A DNA stretch of 64,000 bases from Lachnospiraceae bacterium (GTDB lineage: Bacteria > Bacillota > Clostridia > Lachnospirales > Lachnospiraceae). The position numbers were made by a program, and so were the translations under genes. The stretch is taken from positions 1-64,000 of the forward strand of contig JAGBEV010000010.1 in the NCBI GenBank assembly GCA_017936785.1, in the 5' to 3' direction. Below, piece by piece: positions 26,035 to 34,606 of the stretch (position 1 is its first letter; each line of letters begins with the position of its first letter). The notes beneath the pieces are model-generated. The model did not search any database. It was not told where the DNA came from and was given only the letters and a program-made list of their open reading frames with translations.

Positions 26035-26949
26035 ATGAAATATGAGGATTTTACGGTAAAAGAATATGGTTTTGCAGGTCATCTTGCTGAACCGGATGAA
26101 GGAGCAGATCATGCGGTCATTGTCATTATGGGAGGCGAAAAAAGTCTGCTTCCGGGGATAAAAATAGCAGAACGCTTTGCTGAATACGGATTTCTGGGGC
26201 TTTCGGTCTCTCTTTTTGGAACGGACGGGCTGCCTCAGGGAGTAGACCGGATTCCGTTAGATATGTTTGAACCTGCCATAACCTATTTGCGCGAAAAGAA
26301 GAAAGTGGCATCCATCAGCACTTATGGCATGTCCATGGGTTCTGTTTTTGCAGCGTTGATCGCACAGTATCTGAGAGGGATTGACAACGTGATCATGGTA
26401 TCGCCTACCCATGTGCCTTTTGAAGGAACCCTTGCTGACAAAAAACATATGACAGGAAAATCCATGGCAACATGGCATGGGCAGGAGATCCCCTATGTGA
26501 AACCTGATTTTTCCATGGGTGGTATGAACAAATACATATATGTTCCTGAGGCTGGAAGAAAGGTCATGAGGATGTGGAAGGCATATTTTGATGCTTACCA
26601 AAATAAGGAACTGGAAAAAAAGGCGGAATTGCAGCTTGATAAAACGGGAGCGAAAATTTTGATGATCGCAGGAACCGGTGACGAGGCATGGCCTTCTGAC
26701 TATTCTGTACAATATCTTAAAAATTATCTGGACAAAGCGGGTTATGAGAAGCAGTATAAAGCGGTCATATATCCAAATGTCAGTCATTTGACCGGAATGA
26801 TGCCAAGTAAGGAGAAAAATAAAATGTTGTACCGGATGATTCCTTTTATCGGTTTTATGTATAAAAGTTTTGGAAAATACAGACAGGAATGTATGGAAGC
26901 GTTTGAGAAAGCTGAGAAGGAAATCATTGATTTTTTGAAAGAGAAATAG
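26035..26949 (+). CDS. Alpha/beta hydrolase, BAAT/dienelactone hydrolase-like
   Basis: This 304-residue serine hydrolase has strand HAVIVIMGGE, nucleophile elbow TYGMSMGSV (Ser in G-M-S-M-G), the acid segment MIAGTGDEAWPSD and the late His in YPNVSHLTG. It resembles the C-terminal domain of acyl-CoA thioesterases/BAAT proteins, so an acyl-thioester or ester substrate is likely, but the exact substrate cannot be read. Start ATG 26035 has AGGAA just upstream; GTG 26020 is an alternative. It is followed by an AraC-type regulator beginning 70 bases later, which may control it. Confidence 0.82.
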   Translation: MKYEDFTVKEYGFAGHLAEPDEGADHAVIVIMGGEKSLLPGIKIAERFAEYGFLGLSVSLFGTDGLPQGVDRIPLDMFEPAITYLREKKKVASISTYGMSMGSVFAALIAQYLRGIDNVIMVSPTHVPFEGTLADKKHMTGKSMATWHGQEIPYVKPDFSMGGMNKYIYVPEAGRKVMRMWKAYFDAYQNKELEKKAELQLDKTGAKILMIAGTGDEAWPSDYSVQYLKNYLDKAGYEKQYKAVIYPNVSHLTGMMPSKEKNKMLYRMIPFIGFMYKSFGKYRQECMEAFEKAEKEIIDFLKEK

Positions 26950-27019
26950 CTTGCGATTGAGTTATGTAAACTGGGAAAAGCTTTATAGGGCGATTATAGG
27001 GCAGTCAGGAGAATCTTTA

Positions 27020-27757
27020 ATGAAAGCTTTAACAAGACAACTTTATCAATATGACCATTTGCTGGTTTTTTCAGCATATAAAACACCGGATATGCATAGT
27101 CATTTGGCTTCGCATATTCTTCTGGCGACGGAAGGTAGACTGCACTGTAGAATCAATGAACATGAAGTTTTGTGTTATGGAATCTGCATTGCGTCGGATG
27201 TTTCTCACACGGCGTATGCAGAAGGCGGAAGTATGCTGATGTTTTTGTTTGATGAAACAAGCGATCATGCCAAAGGACTGGAAGAAAACTTTCTTAAGGG
27301 AAATGATTTTGCGGTCATGGAAGAAAATTTAGTAGAAAAAATGAGGCAGATCTGGCATGAAGATCAAAGTGATCTTCGGGCTGTAGATGAAAAAATATTA
27401 AACCTTTGTGGTGTGGAAAAGGAAAGGGAAAAGGGGTATGACAAACGTGTCATAAAAATTCTCCATATAGTCCACGAAATGGAAATCATTGATTCTGATG
27501 TGATGGAACAGATTTGTGACAGTGTTTTTCTATCAAAGAGCAGAGTGTCCCATCTATTTAAGGAAAATGTGGGAATTCCTTTAAACCGTTATCTGGTGTT
27601 GGAGAAAATGCGGAAGGCTTATGAGTATTTCAGTCAGAGCGGCAATATAACAGAAGCGGCATTAAGGGCAGGGTTTGACAGTTCTTCCCATTATGCTGCA
27701 ACATGTAAGCGGATGTTTGGTATTTCTTTTTCGGATTATGCAAGGAGTACAAAATAG
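27020..27757 (+). CDS. AraC-family transcriptional regulator
   Basis: The 245-residue regulator has an N-terminal cupin-like sensing part (about 1-120, with MHSHLASHILLATEGRL) and two C-terminal helix-turn-helices (about 150-242). The HTH part includes ICDSVFLSKSRVSHLFKENVGIPLNRYLV and then ITEAALRAGFDSSSHYAATCKRMFGISF, the canonical AraC signature. Start ATG 27020 has CAGGAG 8 bases upstream; the longer TTG frame (26951) overlaps nothing useful and lacks a ribosome site. It lies between two alpha/beta hydrolases and is a reasonable regulator of one or both. Confidence 0.88.
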   Translation: MKALTRQLYQYDHLLVFSAYKTPDMHSHLASHILLATEGRLHCRINEHEVLCYGICIASDVSHTAYAEGGSMLMFLFDETSDHAKGLEENFLKGNDFAVMEENLVEKMRQIWHEDQSDLRAVDEKILNLCGVEKEREKGYDKRVIKILHIVHEMEIIDSDVMEQICDSVFLSKSRVSHLFKENVGIPLNRYLVLEKMRKAYEYFSQSGNITEAALRAGFDSSSHYAATCKRMFGISFSDYARSTK

Positions 27758-27779
27758 CATCCATTTGAAAGTTTTCGCT

Positions 27780-28149
27780 CTTTTCTGATGTTATGATTTT
27801 TTTGAAAAAATAAATATTGGTCAAGGCGAAGGCAGGAGCATATAGGCAGAATGAGGAATTACTTTTGGTTTTCCAAGGCTGAGTGATAAAATGGTTTTTT
27901 CTAACAGAATGAGAAAGGTTTTGGAAAGTGTTCGGGTCGCCGTCAATGCGGCATCCGTGCCGCGTGACGGCTGAACAGCCCATCCGGGGCTGTTCTCCCT
28001 GGGTTTTCGAGTCATTCTGTAAGAAAAATCTCATTTTACCACAGAAGCCTTGGAAAACCAAAAGCAATTCCTCATTCTGCCCATATGCTCCTGCCTGCCT
28101 TCAAATTTACCGATTTGCCATTTTTTTAAAGAAATCAAACATCAGAAAG
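27780..28149. repeat. Very long imperfect palindrome filling the intergenic region
   Basis: The two halves of this 370-bp stretch are reverse complements with scattered mismatches. GGCAGGAGCATAT (27831) pairs with ATATGCTCCTGCC (28083). The adjoining TTTTGGTTTTCCAAGGCT pairs with AGCCTTGGAAAACCAAAA. The outer CTTTTCTGATGTT (27780) pairs with AACATCAGAAAG (28138-28149). The apex carries two further perfect hairpins: GCCGTCA/TGACGGC (27939-27971, enclosing CGGCA/TGCCG) and GAACAGCCC/GGGCTGTTC (27973-27995). The right arm contains the ribosome site of the next gene. It may be a MITE-like element or a structured RNA leader; no transposase or target duplication is seen. Confidence 0.8.
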
Positions 28150-28159
28150 GAACATATCT

Positions 28160-29359
28160 ATGAAAAAATTTGATCAGAATACCCCTATACAATTTAAAAC
28201 CGGTGTACATACTTTAAACAGCGAGGCGAATTTTAATTTTCAGTTAAACCGTGTGATCAACTGGGATGGCGGGAGGCTTGAGGATGTGGAGAAGGTTTCG
28301 CAAGCGATCAGGAATAGTGATGACTGGAAAAAGACTTTGATCGCTTTGGGAGATCATGCCATGGCGGAAGAACGGATAGAAAATGCAATAGGTTATTACC
28401 GTATGAGCGAGTTCTTTATGTATGATGGAGATCCGGATAAAAAGAAATACTATAAGCTTGCTACGGAATTATTTTATGAATATTATGAAAGTTTTTTTGA
28501 GGAAGATGCTGTTACAGGGAAGCCTGTAGTGGAGCAGTTTCAGGTGCCTTATGAAAATGTGATGCTGCCGGTCATGCATGTGATTCCGGAAGGGGAAAGC
28601 AAAGGCATTTTATTGCTGCATGGAGGAAATGATTCTTATTTTGAAGAGTTCTTTTTCCCGATACTTTATTTAAGGCAGAAGGGTTATGAGGTTTATTTAT
28701 TTGAAGGACCGGGACAGGGAGGAGTCATCCGCATTCAAAATATGCATTTTACCCATGAATGGGAAAAGCCTGTTAAGAGTGTGTTGGATTATTTTAAACT
28801 GGAGGATGTGACCATTATCGGCGTCTCACTGGGTGGTTATCTGGCACCCAGGGCAGCAGCCTTTGATAAGAGAATTAAGCGGGTTGTGGCATGGTCTGTG
28901 TTCCCTTGTTTTCTGGATGTTATTATCGGAGATCAAACTCCGGCAGTACAAAAATTGTTCAACCTGTTGATGAAGCTTCATGCAAAGGCGGTTATCAATA
29001 TGATCTTTAACAGTGAAGCTAAGAAGATGCCTGTCATAGACTGGGGGTTAAAGCATGGCATGTATGCTTATGAGGCAGACAGTGCCTATGGTTATGCCCA
29101 GAAGCTGAAATTATACGATCTGGAACCTGTGGCGGATAAGATTGATCAGGATATGCTCATTTTGGGAGCAAATAAGGATCATTTTATCAATTATAAAATG
29201 GTGGGCAAGGAGATCAATATGCTGAATAATGTAAGATCTTTAACCTTCCGGCTGTTTACAGATAAAGAGCATGCGCAGGATCATTGTAATTGCGGAAATA
29301 CAAAGCTGGCACTGGATAGCATCTGCCATTGGATTGAGGGTTTGAAGATGAACGGATAA
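28160..29359 (+). CDS. Alpha/beta hydrolase with helical N-terminal domain
   Basis: The 399-residue protein has an N-terminal helical region (about 1-130, including AEERIENAIGYYRMSEFFMY). This region is typical of the FrsA / 2,6-dihydroxypseudooxynicotine hydrolase-like group. The hydrolase core follows: GILLLHGGNDSYFEEFF (oxyanion region), nucleophile elbow IIGVSLGGYLAPR, an acid region around LILGANKDHFI, and the late His in KEHAQDHCNCGN. The substrate is unknown. AAAGGA (28146-28151) precedes ATG 28160 and lies in the right edge of the long palindrome, so folding of that element could affect initiation. Confidence 0.83.
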   Translation: MKKFDQNTPIQFKTGVHTLNSEANFNFQLNRVINWDGGRLEDVEKVSQAIRNSDDWKKTLIALGDHAMAEERIENAIGYYRMSEFFMYDGDPDKKKYYKLATELFYEYYESFFEEDAVTGKPVVEQFQVPYENVMLPVMHVIPEGESKGILLLHGGNDSYFEEFFFPILYLRQKGYEVYLFEGPGQGGVIRIQNMHFTHEWEKPVKSVLDYFKLEDVTIIGVSLGGYLAPRAAAFDKRIKRVVAWSVFPCFLDVIIGDQTPAVQKLFNLLMKLHAKAVINMIFNSEAKKMPVIDWGLKHGMYAYEADSAYGYAQKLKLYDLEPVADKIDQDMLILGANKDHFINYKMVGKEINMLNNVRSLTFRLFTDKEHAQDHCNCGNTKLALDSICHWIEGLKMNG

Positions 29360-29422
29360 GTTTACAATGATGTGTTCAAGGATAATGAATCGAAAAAACG
29401 TTAAAAAATAATTTTAAATATA

Positions 29423-29451
29423 TTGACATGTTTATTGCTTTTTTCTATAAT
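29423..29451 (+). promoter_or_regulatory. Consensus sigma-A promoter upstream of Rpn-like gene
   Basis: TTGACA (29423-29428), 17-base spacer, TATAAT (29446-29451). This is one of the strongest promoters in the window, about 180 bases ahead of the start codon. Confidence 0.85.
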
Positions 29452-29456
29452 ATATA

Positions 29457-29514
29457 CCAAGGAAAGAACCATAAGTTTTTTCCTTGGTGTGAAAATCTCA
29501 GTCCCGATCGGGAC
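29457..29514 (+). promoter_or_regulatory. Leader hairpin and perfect palindrome before Rpn-like gene
   Basis: CCAAGGAAA / TTTCCTTGG (29457-29487) forms a hairpin at the expected transcript start. The perfect 14-base palindrome GTCCCGATCGGGAC (29501-29514) follows. A protein-binding operator or RNA structure that limits expression is possible. Confidence 0.5.
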
Positions 29515-29632
29515 CATAGACCGGCATATCCGGTTCCGGCGTATCAGCCAAATTTCACAAAATGATAATTGAATAGTGGCTGAAAAACAATTTTGTCCTG
29601 CAAGGTTGTTTGATATAGCCGGAAAGGAGTAT

Positions 29633-30532
29633 ATGGGAAAAATAGATGTATGCGGCAAGACTTTCTTTGAAAATAAAGAGCGGTTTGCGGAGCTGGTCAA
29701 TGTACATATATATGGCGGGAAAAAGCTGGTCAGACCGGAGGAACTTCGGCAGTTGAAAGGAAAATATCCCTCTGTTTCCAGTCCGTCAGGAGAAAAAGAA
29801 CGTGATATTCTTATGGAACACAGGAAGTCCCAGGTATATTATGGCTTGGAGCTGGAAGAAGTTGTGGATTATAGTATGCCGGAACGCATGATGAATTATG
29901 ATACGGGAGAATATGAACGGCAAATCCGGGAAATTGTATTTGAACATAATGAAAAGAAAGCTTATAAAAACTATGAAGAAAAGAAAAGCAGGTTAAAAGC
30001 AAAGGATAAACTGAACCGTGTCAAAAACATGGTTCTGTATCTGGGAGAAGGCAGGTGGGATGGACCCACAAAATTGTCTGATCTGTTTGCTGATACCAGG
30101 CTGCCTGTTGATTCTGAGGATTATGAGATCCAAGTAATAGAATCGGACTTTGTAGATCCGAAAGACTATCAGACCGATCTGAATGAATTTTTTCAAGCAT
30201 TACAATGCCGCAATGATAAAGTGCGGTTGAAGGGACTTTTTCGGACCGAAGCGTTTCAAAATCTGACTTTTGAAACACAGAGAGCGATCTTAGTCAGTTT
30301 AAAGCTGGAAAAAGTAGTGATAAAAATGCAGGAGGAGGAAATGACCATGTGCAGAGCATTTGAGGAATTGATGAATGACCAGTGGGAAGGCGGAAAAGAA
30401 GAAGGAGAGAATTTGTTAGCCAATCTTTTGAGCCGCCTGTTTTCGGATAATCGGGACGAGGATGCCAGACTGGCAGTAAATGATGAAACTATGAGAAAAC
30501 AATTTTATTTAGAATATGGAATGACTCATTAG
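29633..30532 (+). CDS. Rpn-family recombination-promoting nuclease-like protein
   Basis: The 299-residue product matches the Lachnospiraceae branch of the Rpn / PD-(D/E)XK putative-transposase family. It has an early LVNVHIYGGKKLVRPEEL, then SGEKERDI, the core GLELEEVVDYSMPERMMNYD, and YERQIREI followed by a strand block ending in YLGEGRWDGPTKLSDLF. In the family the core usually reads G-I-E-N-Q, where Glu and Gln are the nuclease E-x-Q; here it reads G-L-E-L-E, so the Gln is replaced and activity may be altered. A C-terminal charged region (about 230-280) has MCRAFEELM. Start ATG 29633 with AAAGGAG; upstream in-frame codons lack one. Confidence 0.75.
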   Translation: MGKIDVCGKTFFENKERFAELVNVHIYGGKKLVRPEELRQLKGKYPSVSSPSGEKERDILMEHRKSQVYYGLELEEVVDYSMPERMMNYDTGEYERQIREIVFEHNEKKAYKNYEEKKSRLKAKDKLNRVKNMVLYLGEGRWDGPTKLSDLFADTRLPVDSEDYEIQVIESDFVDPKDYQTDLNEFFQALQCRNDKVRLKGLFRTEAFQNLTFETQRAILVSLKLEKVVIKMQEEEMTMCRAFEELMNDQWEGGKEEGENLLANLLSRLFSDNRDEDARLAVNDETMRKQFYLEYGMTH

Positions 30533-30561
30533 GTTGACATAATATTAAAATTGTAAACCAT

Positions 30562-31185
30562 TTATGATGGCGGAAGATATTCCGGCTTGAAAACATATCT
30601 GCACAGCATATCTGTTAATTCATCTATGACTTTTTCTTTGTCATAATCGTTGGGATAAAATTGAACCTGATGGATTACGGCTTCTAGAGCATTCTGAATG
30701 AGCAGACCGGCGATCTCAAAGTCGGTGATCCGCAATAACTCCCGGTTTTCCATCATCAGGCGGAAAATTTTTTCTGTGGCATGGGAACGGGATTTCTCTT
30801 CCAATTCATGAAAATGATCGTATTGCTGGGAAAGACAGGTCACTTCTTTTTGGAATGCGGGCATGTATGCGTGCCCTGCCATGACAATTCTGATATAATT
30901 GCGGACCAAATCTACGGGATTGGTTACTTTCGTAAGATCCATTTCGGGAATCTGATTTAAGACATCATCATATAAATCCATGACCAGATCTTCATAAAGA
31001 GCGGTCTTATCCGCATAATAGGAATAAAAGGTCCCGATGGAAACGCCGGCTTTTCTGGCGATCTCATTGGAGCTTGTTTTGTGATAACCCTTTTCTGAAA
31101 TCAGGGCAATGGCGGCAGTTTTAATCTGGTTTTTCTTTTCGATACTTCGCTGCTGCTTTGGTATGCGGACTTCTTTTTCGCTCAT
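30562..31185 (-). CDS. TetR-family repressor, divergent from ABC/FtsX pair
   Basis: This 207-residue regulator has an N-terminal TetR helix-turn-helix (about 18-64: KTAAIALISEKGYHKTSSNEIARKAGVSIGTFYSYYADKTAL), followed by an all-helical ligand domain. The start follows a minus-strand AGGAACG. It is transcribed away from the ABC transporter at 31552. The intergenic region contains two copies of one inverted-repeat operator (31407-31424 and 31474-31495), so it most likely represses both itself and the transporter until an inducer binds. Confidence 0.9.
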   Translation of the reverse strand: MSEKEVRIPKQQRSIEKKNQIKTAAIALISEKGYHKTSSNEIARKAGVSIGTFYSYYADKTALYEDLVMDLYDDVLNQIPEMDLTKVTNPVDLVRNYIRIVMAGHAYMPAFQKEVTCLSQQYDHFHELEEKSRSHATEKIFRLMMENRELLRITDFEIAGLLIQNALEAVIHQVQFYPNDYDKEKVIDELTDMLCRYVFKPEYLPPS

Positions 31186-31406
31186 TTCCCCGTTCCTTTC
31201 TATAGATCATCATTTCCTGCCTGCGGTCAGACAAGCGATGCTTGTTCCCGCTTGCTAATGCTCATTATATCACAAAGCAGCAAATCAAGTGAATATTTAT
31301 GTTCATTTGACGGCTGTTGCTAATCATATCTGCTCTGTGAATGCGTAGATCATGATTGTAATTGGAAGCTGCATGAAATAAAGATGAAAAATCTTTATTG
31401 AGAAAA

Positions 31407-31424
31407 TGTGAGCATTAACTCACA
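31407..31424. promoter_or_regulatory. TetR operator, copy 1
   Basis: Perfect inverted repeat TGTGAG-CATTAA-CTCACA. It shares the core TGAGCAnnAACTCA with copy 2, and lies on the repressor side of the intergenic region. Confidence 0.65.
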
Positions 31425-31441
31425 AAAATTCCTTTTTTCTA

Positions 31442-31470
31442 TTGACGGCAATTTAACAATATGATAATTT
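31442..31470 (+). promoter_or_regulatory. Promoter of the TetR-controlled ABC/FtsX operon
   Basis: TTGACG (31442-31447), 17-base spacer, TAATTT (31465-31470). The two operators lie on either side. The remaining intergenic sequence 31186-31406 holds no gene. Confidence 0.55.
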
Positions 31471-31473
31471 CAA

Positions 31474-31495
31474 AATATGAGCAAAAACTCATATT
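31474..31495. promoter_or_regulatory. TetR operator, copy 2
   Basis: Perfect inverted repeat AATATGAG-CAAAAA-CTCATATT at the expected transcription start of the transporter operon. It has the same core and the same 6-base centre as copy 1. Confidence 0.65.
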
Positions 31496-31551
31496 AAATA
31501 AAAGAGCAGGTTAAAATGTGGCTAAAGGATATAGGAAAGTGAGGAGGAAGT

Positions 31552-32253
31552 ATGAGTTTCATCAGTTTTACAAATGTAACAAGAGAATATAAATCAGGAG
31601 AAGGTGTGATCAAGGCGCTGGATTCGGTCAGTCTGGAAATCGAACAGGGGCAGTTTACAGTGGTTTTAGGACCGTCCGGCTCCGGAAAATCTACGCTGCT
31701 CAATCTTTTGGGCGGTATGGATCATTGCAGCAGCGGAGAAATTCAGGTGGGAAAAAGAAAAATATCCGATCTGAACAATAAAAAGCTGACAGTGTACAGA
31801 CGGCATGATATTGGCTTTGTATTTCAGTTTTATAATCTGATTCCCAATCTGACAGCATATGAAAATGTGGATATTTCCGCAAAACTGAGCAAAACTCCTA
31901 TCACAGCAGAAGAAGCGCTGGAAGCGGTGGGATTATCCCACAGGGCGGATAATCTGCCGTCGCAGATGTCCGGCGGAGAATTGCAGAGGGTTTCTATTGC
32001 AAGGGCATTATGCAAAAATCCCAAGCTGCTGCTTTGTGATGAGCCGACGGCGGCTCTGGACAGCCAGACCGGCAAAAAGGTACTGGTACTTTTACAATCA
32101 ATGGCGCAGAAATACGGAAATGCAGTTGTGTTAGTAACCCATAACGGCGCCATTGCACCTACGGCAGACCGTCTGATCCGCTTAAAGGACGGAAAAATCG
32201 CGGAGATCGTAAATAATGAGCATCCGTTGTCCATGGAGGAGGTTGAGTGGTAA
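31552..32253 (+). CDS. ABC transporter ATPase, MacB/LolD family (TetR-controlled)
   Basis: This 233-residue ATPase is closely similar to the 13185-13886 orphan. Both begin MSFISF and share FVFQFYNL and [12 protein letters not shown]. Walker A is GPSGSGKST (about 38-46), the signature MSGGELQR (Met and Leu variants of LSGGQQQR), and Walker [13 protein letters not shown]. The switch region is VTHNG. It ends MEEVEW. Its TAA stop overlaps the ATG of the permease (TAATG), implying translational coupling. AAGTGAGGAGG precedes ATG 31552. Transporters of this kind with a TetR gene usually respond to a toxic small molecule or peptide. Confidence 0.92.
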   Translation: MSFISFTNVTREYKSGEGVIKALDSVSLEIEQGQFTVVLGPSGSGKSTLLNLLGGMDHCSSGEIQVGKRKISDLNNKKLTVYRRHDIGFVFQFYNLIPNLTAYENVDISAKLSKTPITAEEALEAVGLSHRADNLPSQMSGGELQRVSIARALCKNPKLLLCDEPTAALDSQTGKKVLVLLQSMAQKYGNAVVLVTHNGAIAPTADRLIRLKDGKIAEIVNNEHPLSMEEVEW

Positions 32254-34574
32254 TGAAATATTTATTTATAAAATTCTTTCGGGATATAAAAGGATTGTGG
32301 TCACAGTTTTTTTCGGTTTTTGCCATGGCGGTCATCTCGCTGATGATCTTTGCAGGAATGAGTTCAGTGTGGACGGGAATGGAAGTCTCATCAGAACAAT
32401 ATTTTTCGGAGACTGATCTGGCAGATCTGTGGGTATATGCGGGAAATATTTCAGAAGAAAAAATGGATGAGCTGAGGGCCCTCTCTTATGTAGAAAAAGG
32501 GGAAGAATCCACGACCTTTGTTGTACAGGGAAGTGAATATGAGGGCATTTCTCCGGACATCCGTCTGGCAACCTTTGATGAAGAAACAAAAGATGTCATG
32601 AATCCCCTGATCAGACAGGGCGAACCCCTATATGAAGAAACGGAAGGAATCTGGCTGGATGAGGATTATGCAAAAGCCCATGAAGTTTCTGTGGGAGATG
32701 AGATCAGCCTTTATCTGGCAGATCGGGAATATCCGGTAACTGTAAAAGGAACTGTTCTGGATGCGGAATACATATATTTTGTCACATCAGGTTCAGAAAG
32801 CGTTCCGGATCATGAACGGCATGGATATGGATACATAAGCGAACAATATGCCCAAAAGCTTCTTGGAGGCATAGTGCCCAACCAGATCAGGATCTGTGCA
32901 TCAGCAGAAGGACTTCCGGATATGGAAGTTATCAGGGAAGACATGGAGCAGATTTTCGGAGCTGACTTTTACTATGCGGCAGAAAGAGAAGATATGCTCA
33001 CTATATGGCAGGTTGTTCAGGAACAGGAGCAGATACAAAAGATGGCAATCTTGTTTTCTGCAGTATTTATATTGCTGTCCCTTCTGACCATGTACACCAC
33101 CATGAGCAGGCTGGTAAACAATCAGATCGTGCAGATTGGAACCATGAAAGCTCTGGGATTTTCCAACGGACAGATTTATTTCCATTATGCGCTTTACGGA
33201 CTGTCCGTATCTTTGCTGGGCGGAATTCTCGGCAGCATATTGGGAATGCGCTTTATATCCGGTCTTGTTCTGAATATCAAAAAATCCACACTGACCATGC
33301 CTGAATGGAGAATCGAACTGGCACCGGAAGTAATCTTACTTTTATTCATCATGGTGGCGATCTGTACTCTGGCGGCGCTGATAACAGCAGGAAAGGTCAT
33401 CAAAGCGGCTCCGGCGCAATCTATCAGAGGCAATGTAGAACAAAAAACAGTTAAAGGAAAGAAGATGAAACGTTCCAGGCTGTCCTATGAATGGGTATGG
33501 GTGATCCGTTCCCTTAAAATGCATCCCGCCCGTTTCCTCATGGGAATCATAGCTGTCATGGGTAGCCTGATCTTAATGGTAGCAGGAGTAGGAATGAAGG
33601 AATCATTAAATTCTTCCTATGAAGATGTATTTGCCAGAGAATATTCCTATCAGTACACAACACAGCTGAAAAGCGCGCCCTTTGAAACCATAAAAGAAGA
33701 ATTTGCAAATACAAATGTTCAGTACGGTACCACTTTAACTGCCGACTTTGAAAAGGATAGCATCCAAAAAAGCGGCGTTGTCACCATACTATCAGAAGGA
33801 GATTACATCCACCTTTATAATGGACTCTCCAAAGAAAAAGAAGAACTGGACCTCCCTGCCCAGGGAGCATTTATGAATCAGAAAATGGCAAGGCAGCTGG
33901 ACATCCAAAAAGGCGACACTGTTACATTCCAGCTTTCCGATTCATCAGAAAGAAAGGAAATAGAAGTGGTGCAGATCATAGACGCAAAACTCCCTCAGGG
34001 AATATTTATATCCGCCGAAGTATGGGAGCGTACATATGACGAAGAATTCCTGCCCGATAGCGTATACCTGGGAGATGACACCGCATATGACATGGCACAG
34101 GAAAGCTCTCTGGTGACCGGCATCACCCCCATAGAGAACCAGAAAGCCAATTTAAACACCATGTTAGACAGCATCAACTCCATCGTCTACATACTGATCC
34201 TGGCTGCTTTCGTCCTAAGCGCTGTGATCCTCTACAACTTAGGAACCCTTAATTTCATAGAACGTTACAGAGAATACGCCACAATGAAAGTCTTAGGCTT
34301 TTACGAAAAAGAAATACGCCACATGACCTTAAAGGACTGCCTGACAACCCTCCTTCCCGGAATCATCCTTGGCATCCCCGCAAGCCTGATATTCCTATCC
34401 GTTTACGTAGAAGTAGTTTCCATGGAAAATATGGAATGGACCCCGTATATCGCTCCCTTCCATTTTCTCCTGATCCTATGCATCATTGCCGCCTTCTCCA
34501 TAGCCCTAAGCCTTCTGGTCTGCTCAAAAACAAAACACATAGACATGGTAGAAGCCCTAAAATCCATAGACTAA
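32253..34574 (+). CDS. FtsX-like ABC permease (TetR-controlled)
   Basis: The 773-residue permease starts MKYLFIKFFRDIKGLWSQFF at the ATG overlapping the ATPase stop. An N-terminal helix (about 17-38) precedes an outer domain (about 40-250). A triple-helix FtsX block follows with LVNNQIVQIGTMKALGFSNGQI. A linker rich in basic residues near 400 leads to a second half with a helix (about 427-447), an outer domain, and a final FtsX block containing FIERYREYATMKVLGFYEKEI, ending HIDMVEALKSID. Both G-T-M-K-A-L-G-F and A-T-M-K-V-L-G-F coupling motifs are intact. It pairs with the 31552 ATPase. Confidence 0.9.
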   Translation: MKYLFIKFFRDIKGLWSQFFSVFAMAVISLMIFAGMSSVWTGMEVSSEQYFSETDLADLWVYAGNISEEKMDELRALSYVEKGEESTTFVVQGSEYEGISPDIRLATFDEETKDVMNPLIRQGEPLYEETEGIWLDEDYAKAHEVSVGDEISLYLADREYPVTVKGTVLDAEYIYFVTSGSESVPDHERHGYGYISEQYAQKLLGGIVPNQIRICASAEGLPDMEVIREDMEQIFGADFYYAAEREDMLTIWQVVQEQEQIQKMAILFSAVFILLSLLTMYTTMSRLVNNQIVQIGTMKALGFSNGQIYFHYALYGLSVSLLGGILGSILGMRFISGLVLNIKKSTLTMPEWRIELAPEVILLLFIMVAICTLAALITAGKVIKAAPAQSIRGNVEQKTVKGKKMKRSRLSYEWVWVIRSLKMHPARFLMGIIAVMGSLILMVAGVGMKESLNSSYEDVFAREYSYQYTTQLKSAPFETIKEEFANTNVQYGTTLTADFEKDSIQKSGVVTILSEGDYIHLYNGLSKEKEELDLPAQGAFMNQKMARQLDIQKGDTVTFQLSDSSERKEIEVVQIIDAKLPQGIFISAEVWERTYDEEFLPDSVYLGDDTAYDMAQESSLVTGITPIENQKANLNTMLDSINSIVYILILAAFVLSAVILYNLGTLNFIERYREYATMKVLGFYEKEIRHMTLKDCLTTLLPGIILGIPASLIFLSVYVEVVSMENMEWTPYIAPFHFLLILCIIAAFSIALSLLVCSKTKHIDMVEALKSID

Positions 34575-34606
34575 AGATAAAGGGTATCAGCTTTCAATGT
34601 AAAACG

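Noticed and set aside
27630-28067. Minus-strand 145-codon and plus-strand 81-codon frames in the palindrome
   Set aside because: Both carry the same peptide only because the DNA is an inverted repeat; no ribosome sites, and they cross structured GC-rich hairpins.
27780-28149. Intact insertion sequence
   Set aside because: No transposase frame lies between the arms and no target-site duplication is visible; at most a MITE-like element.
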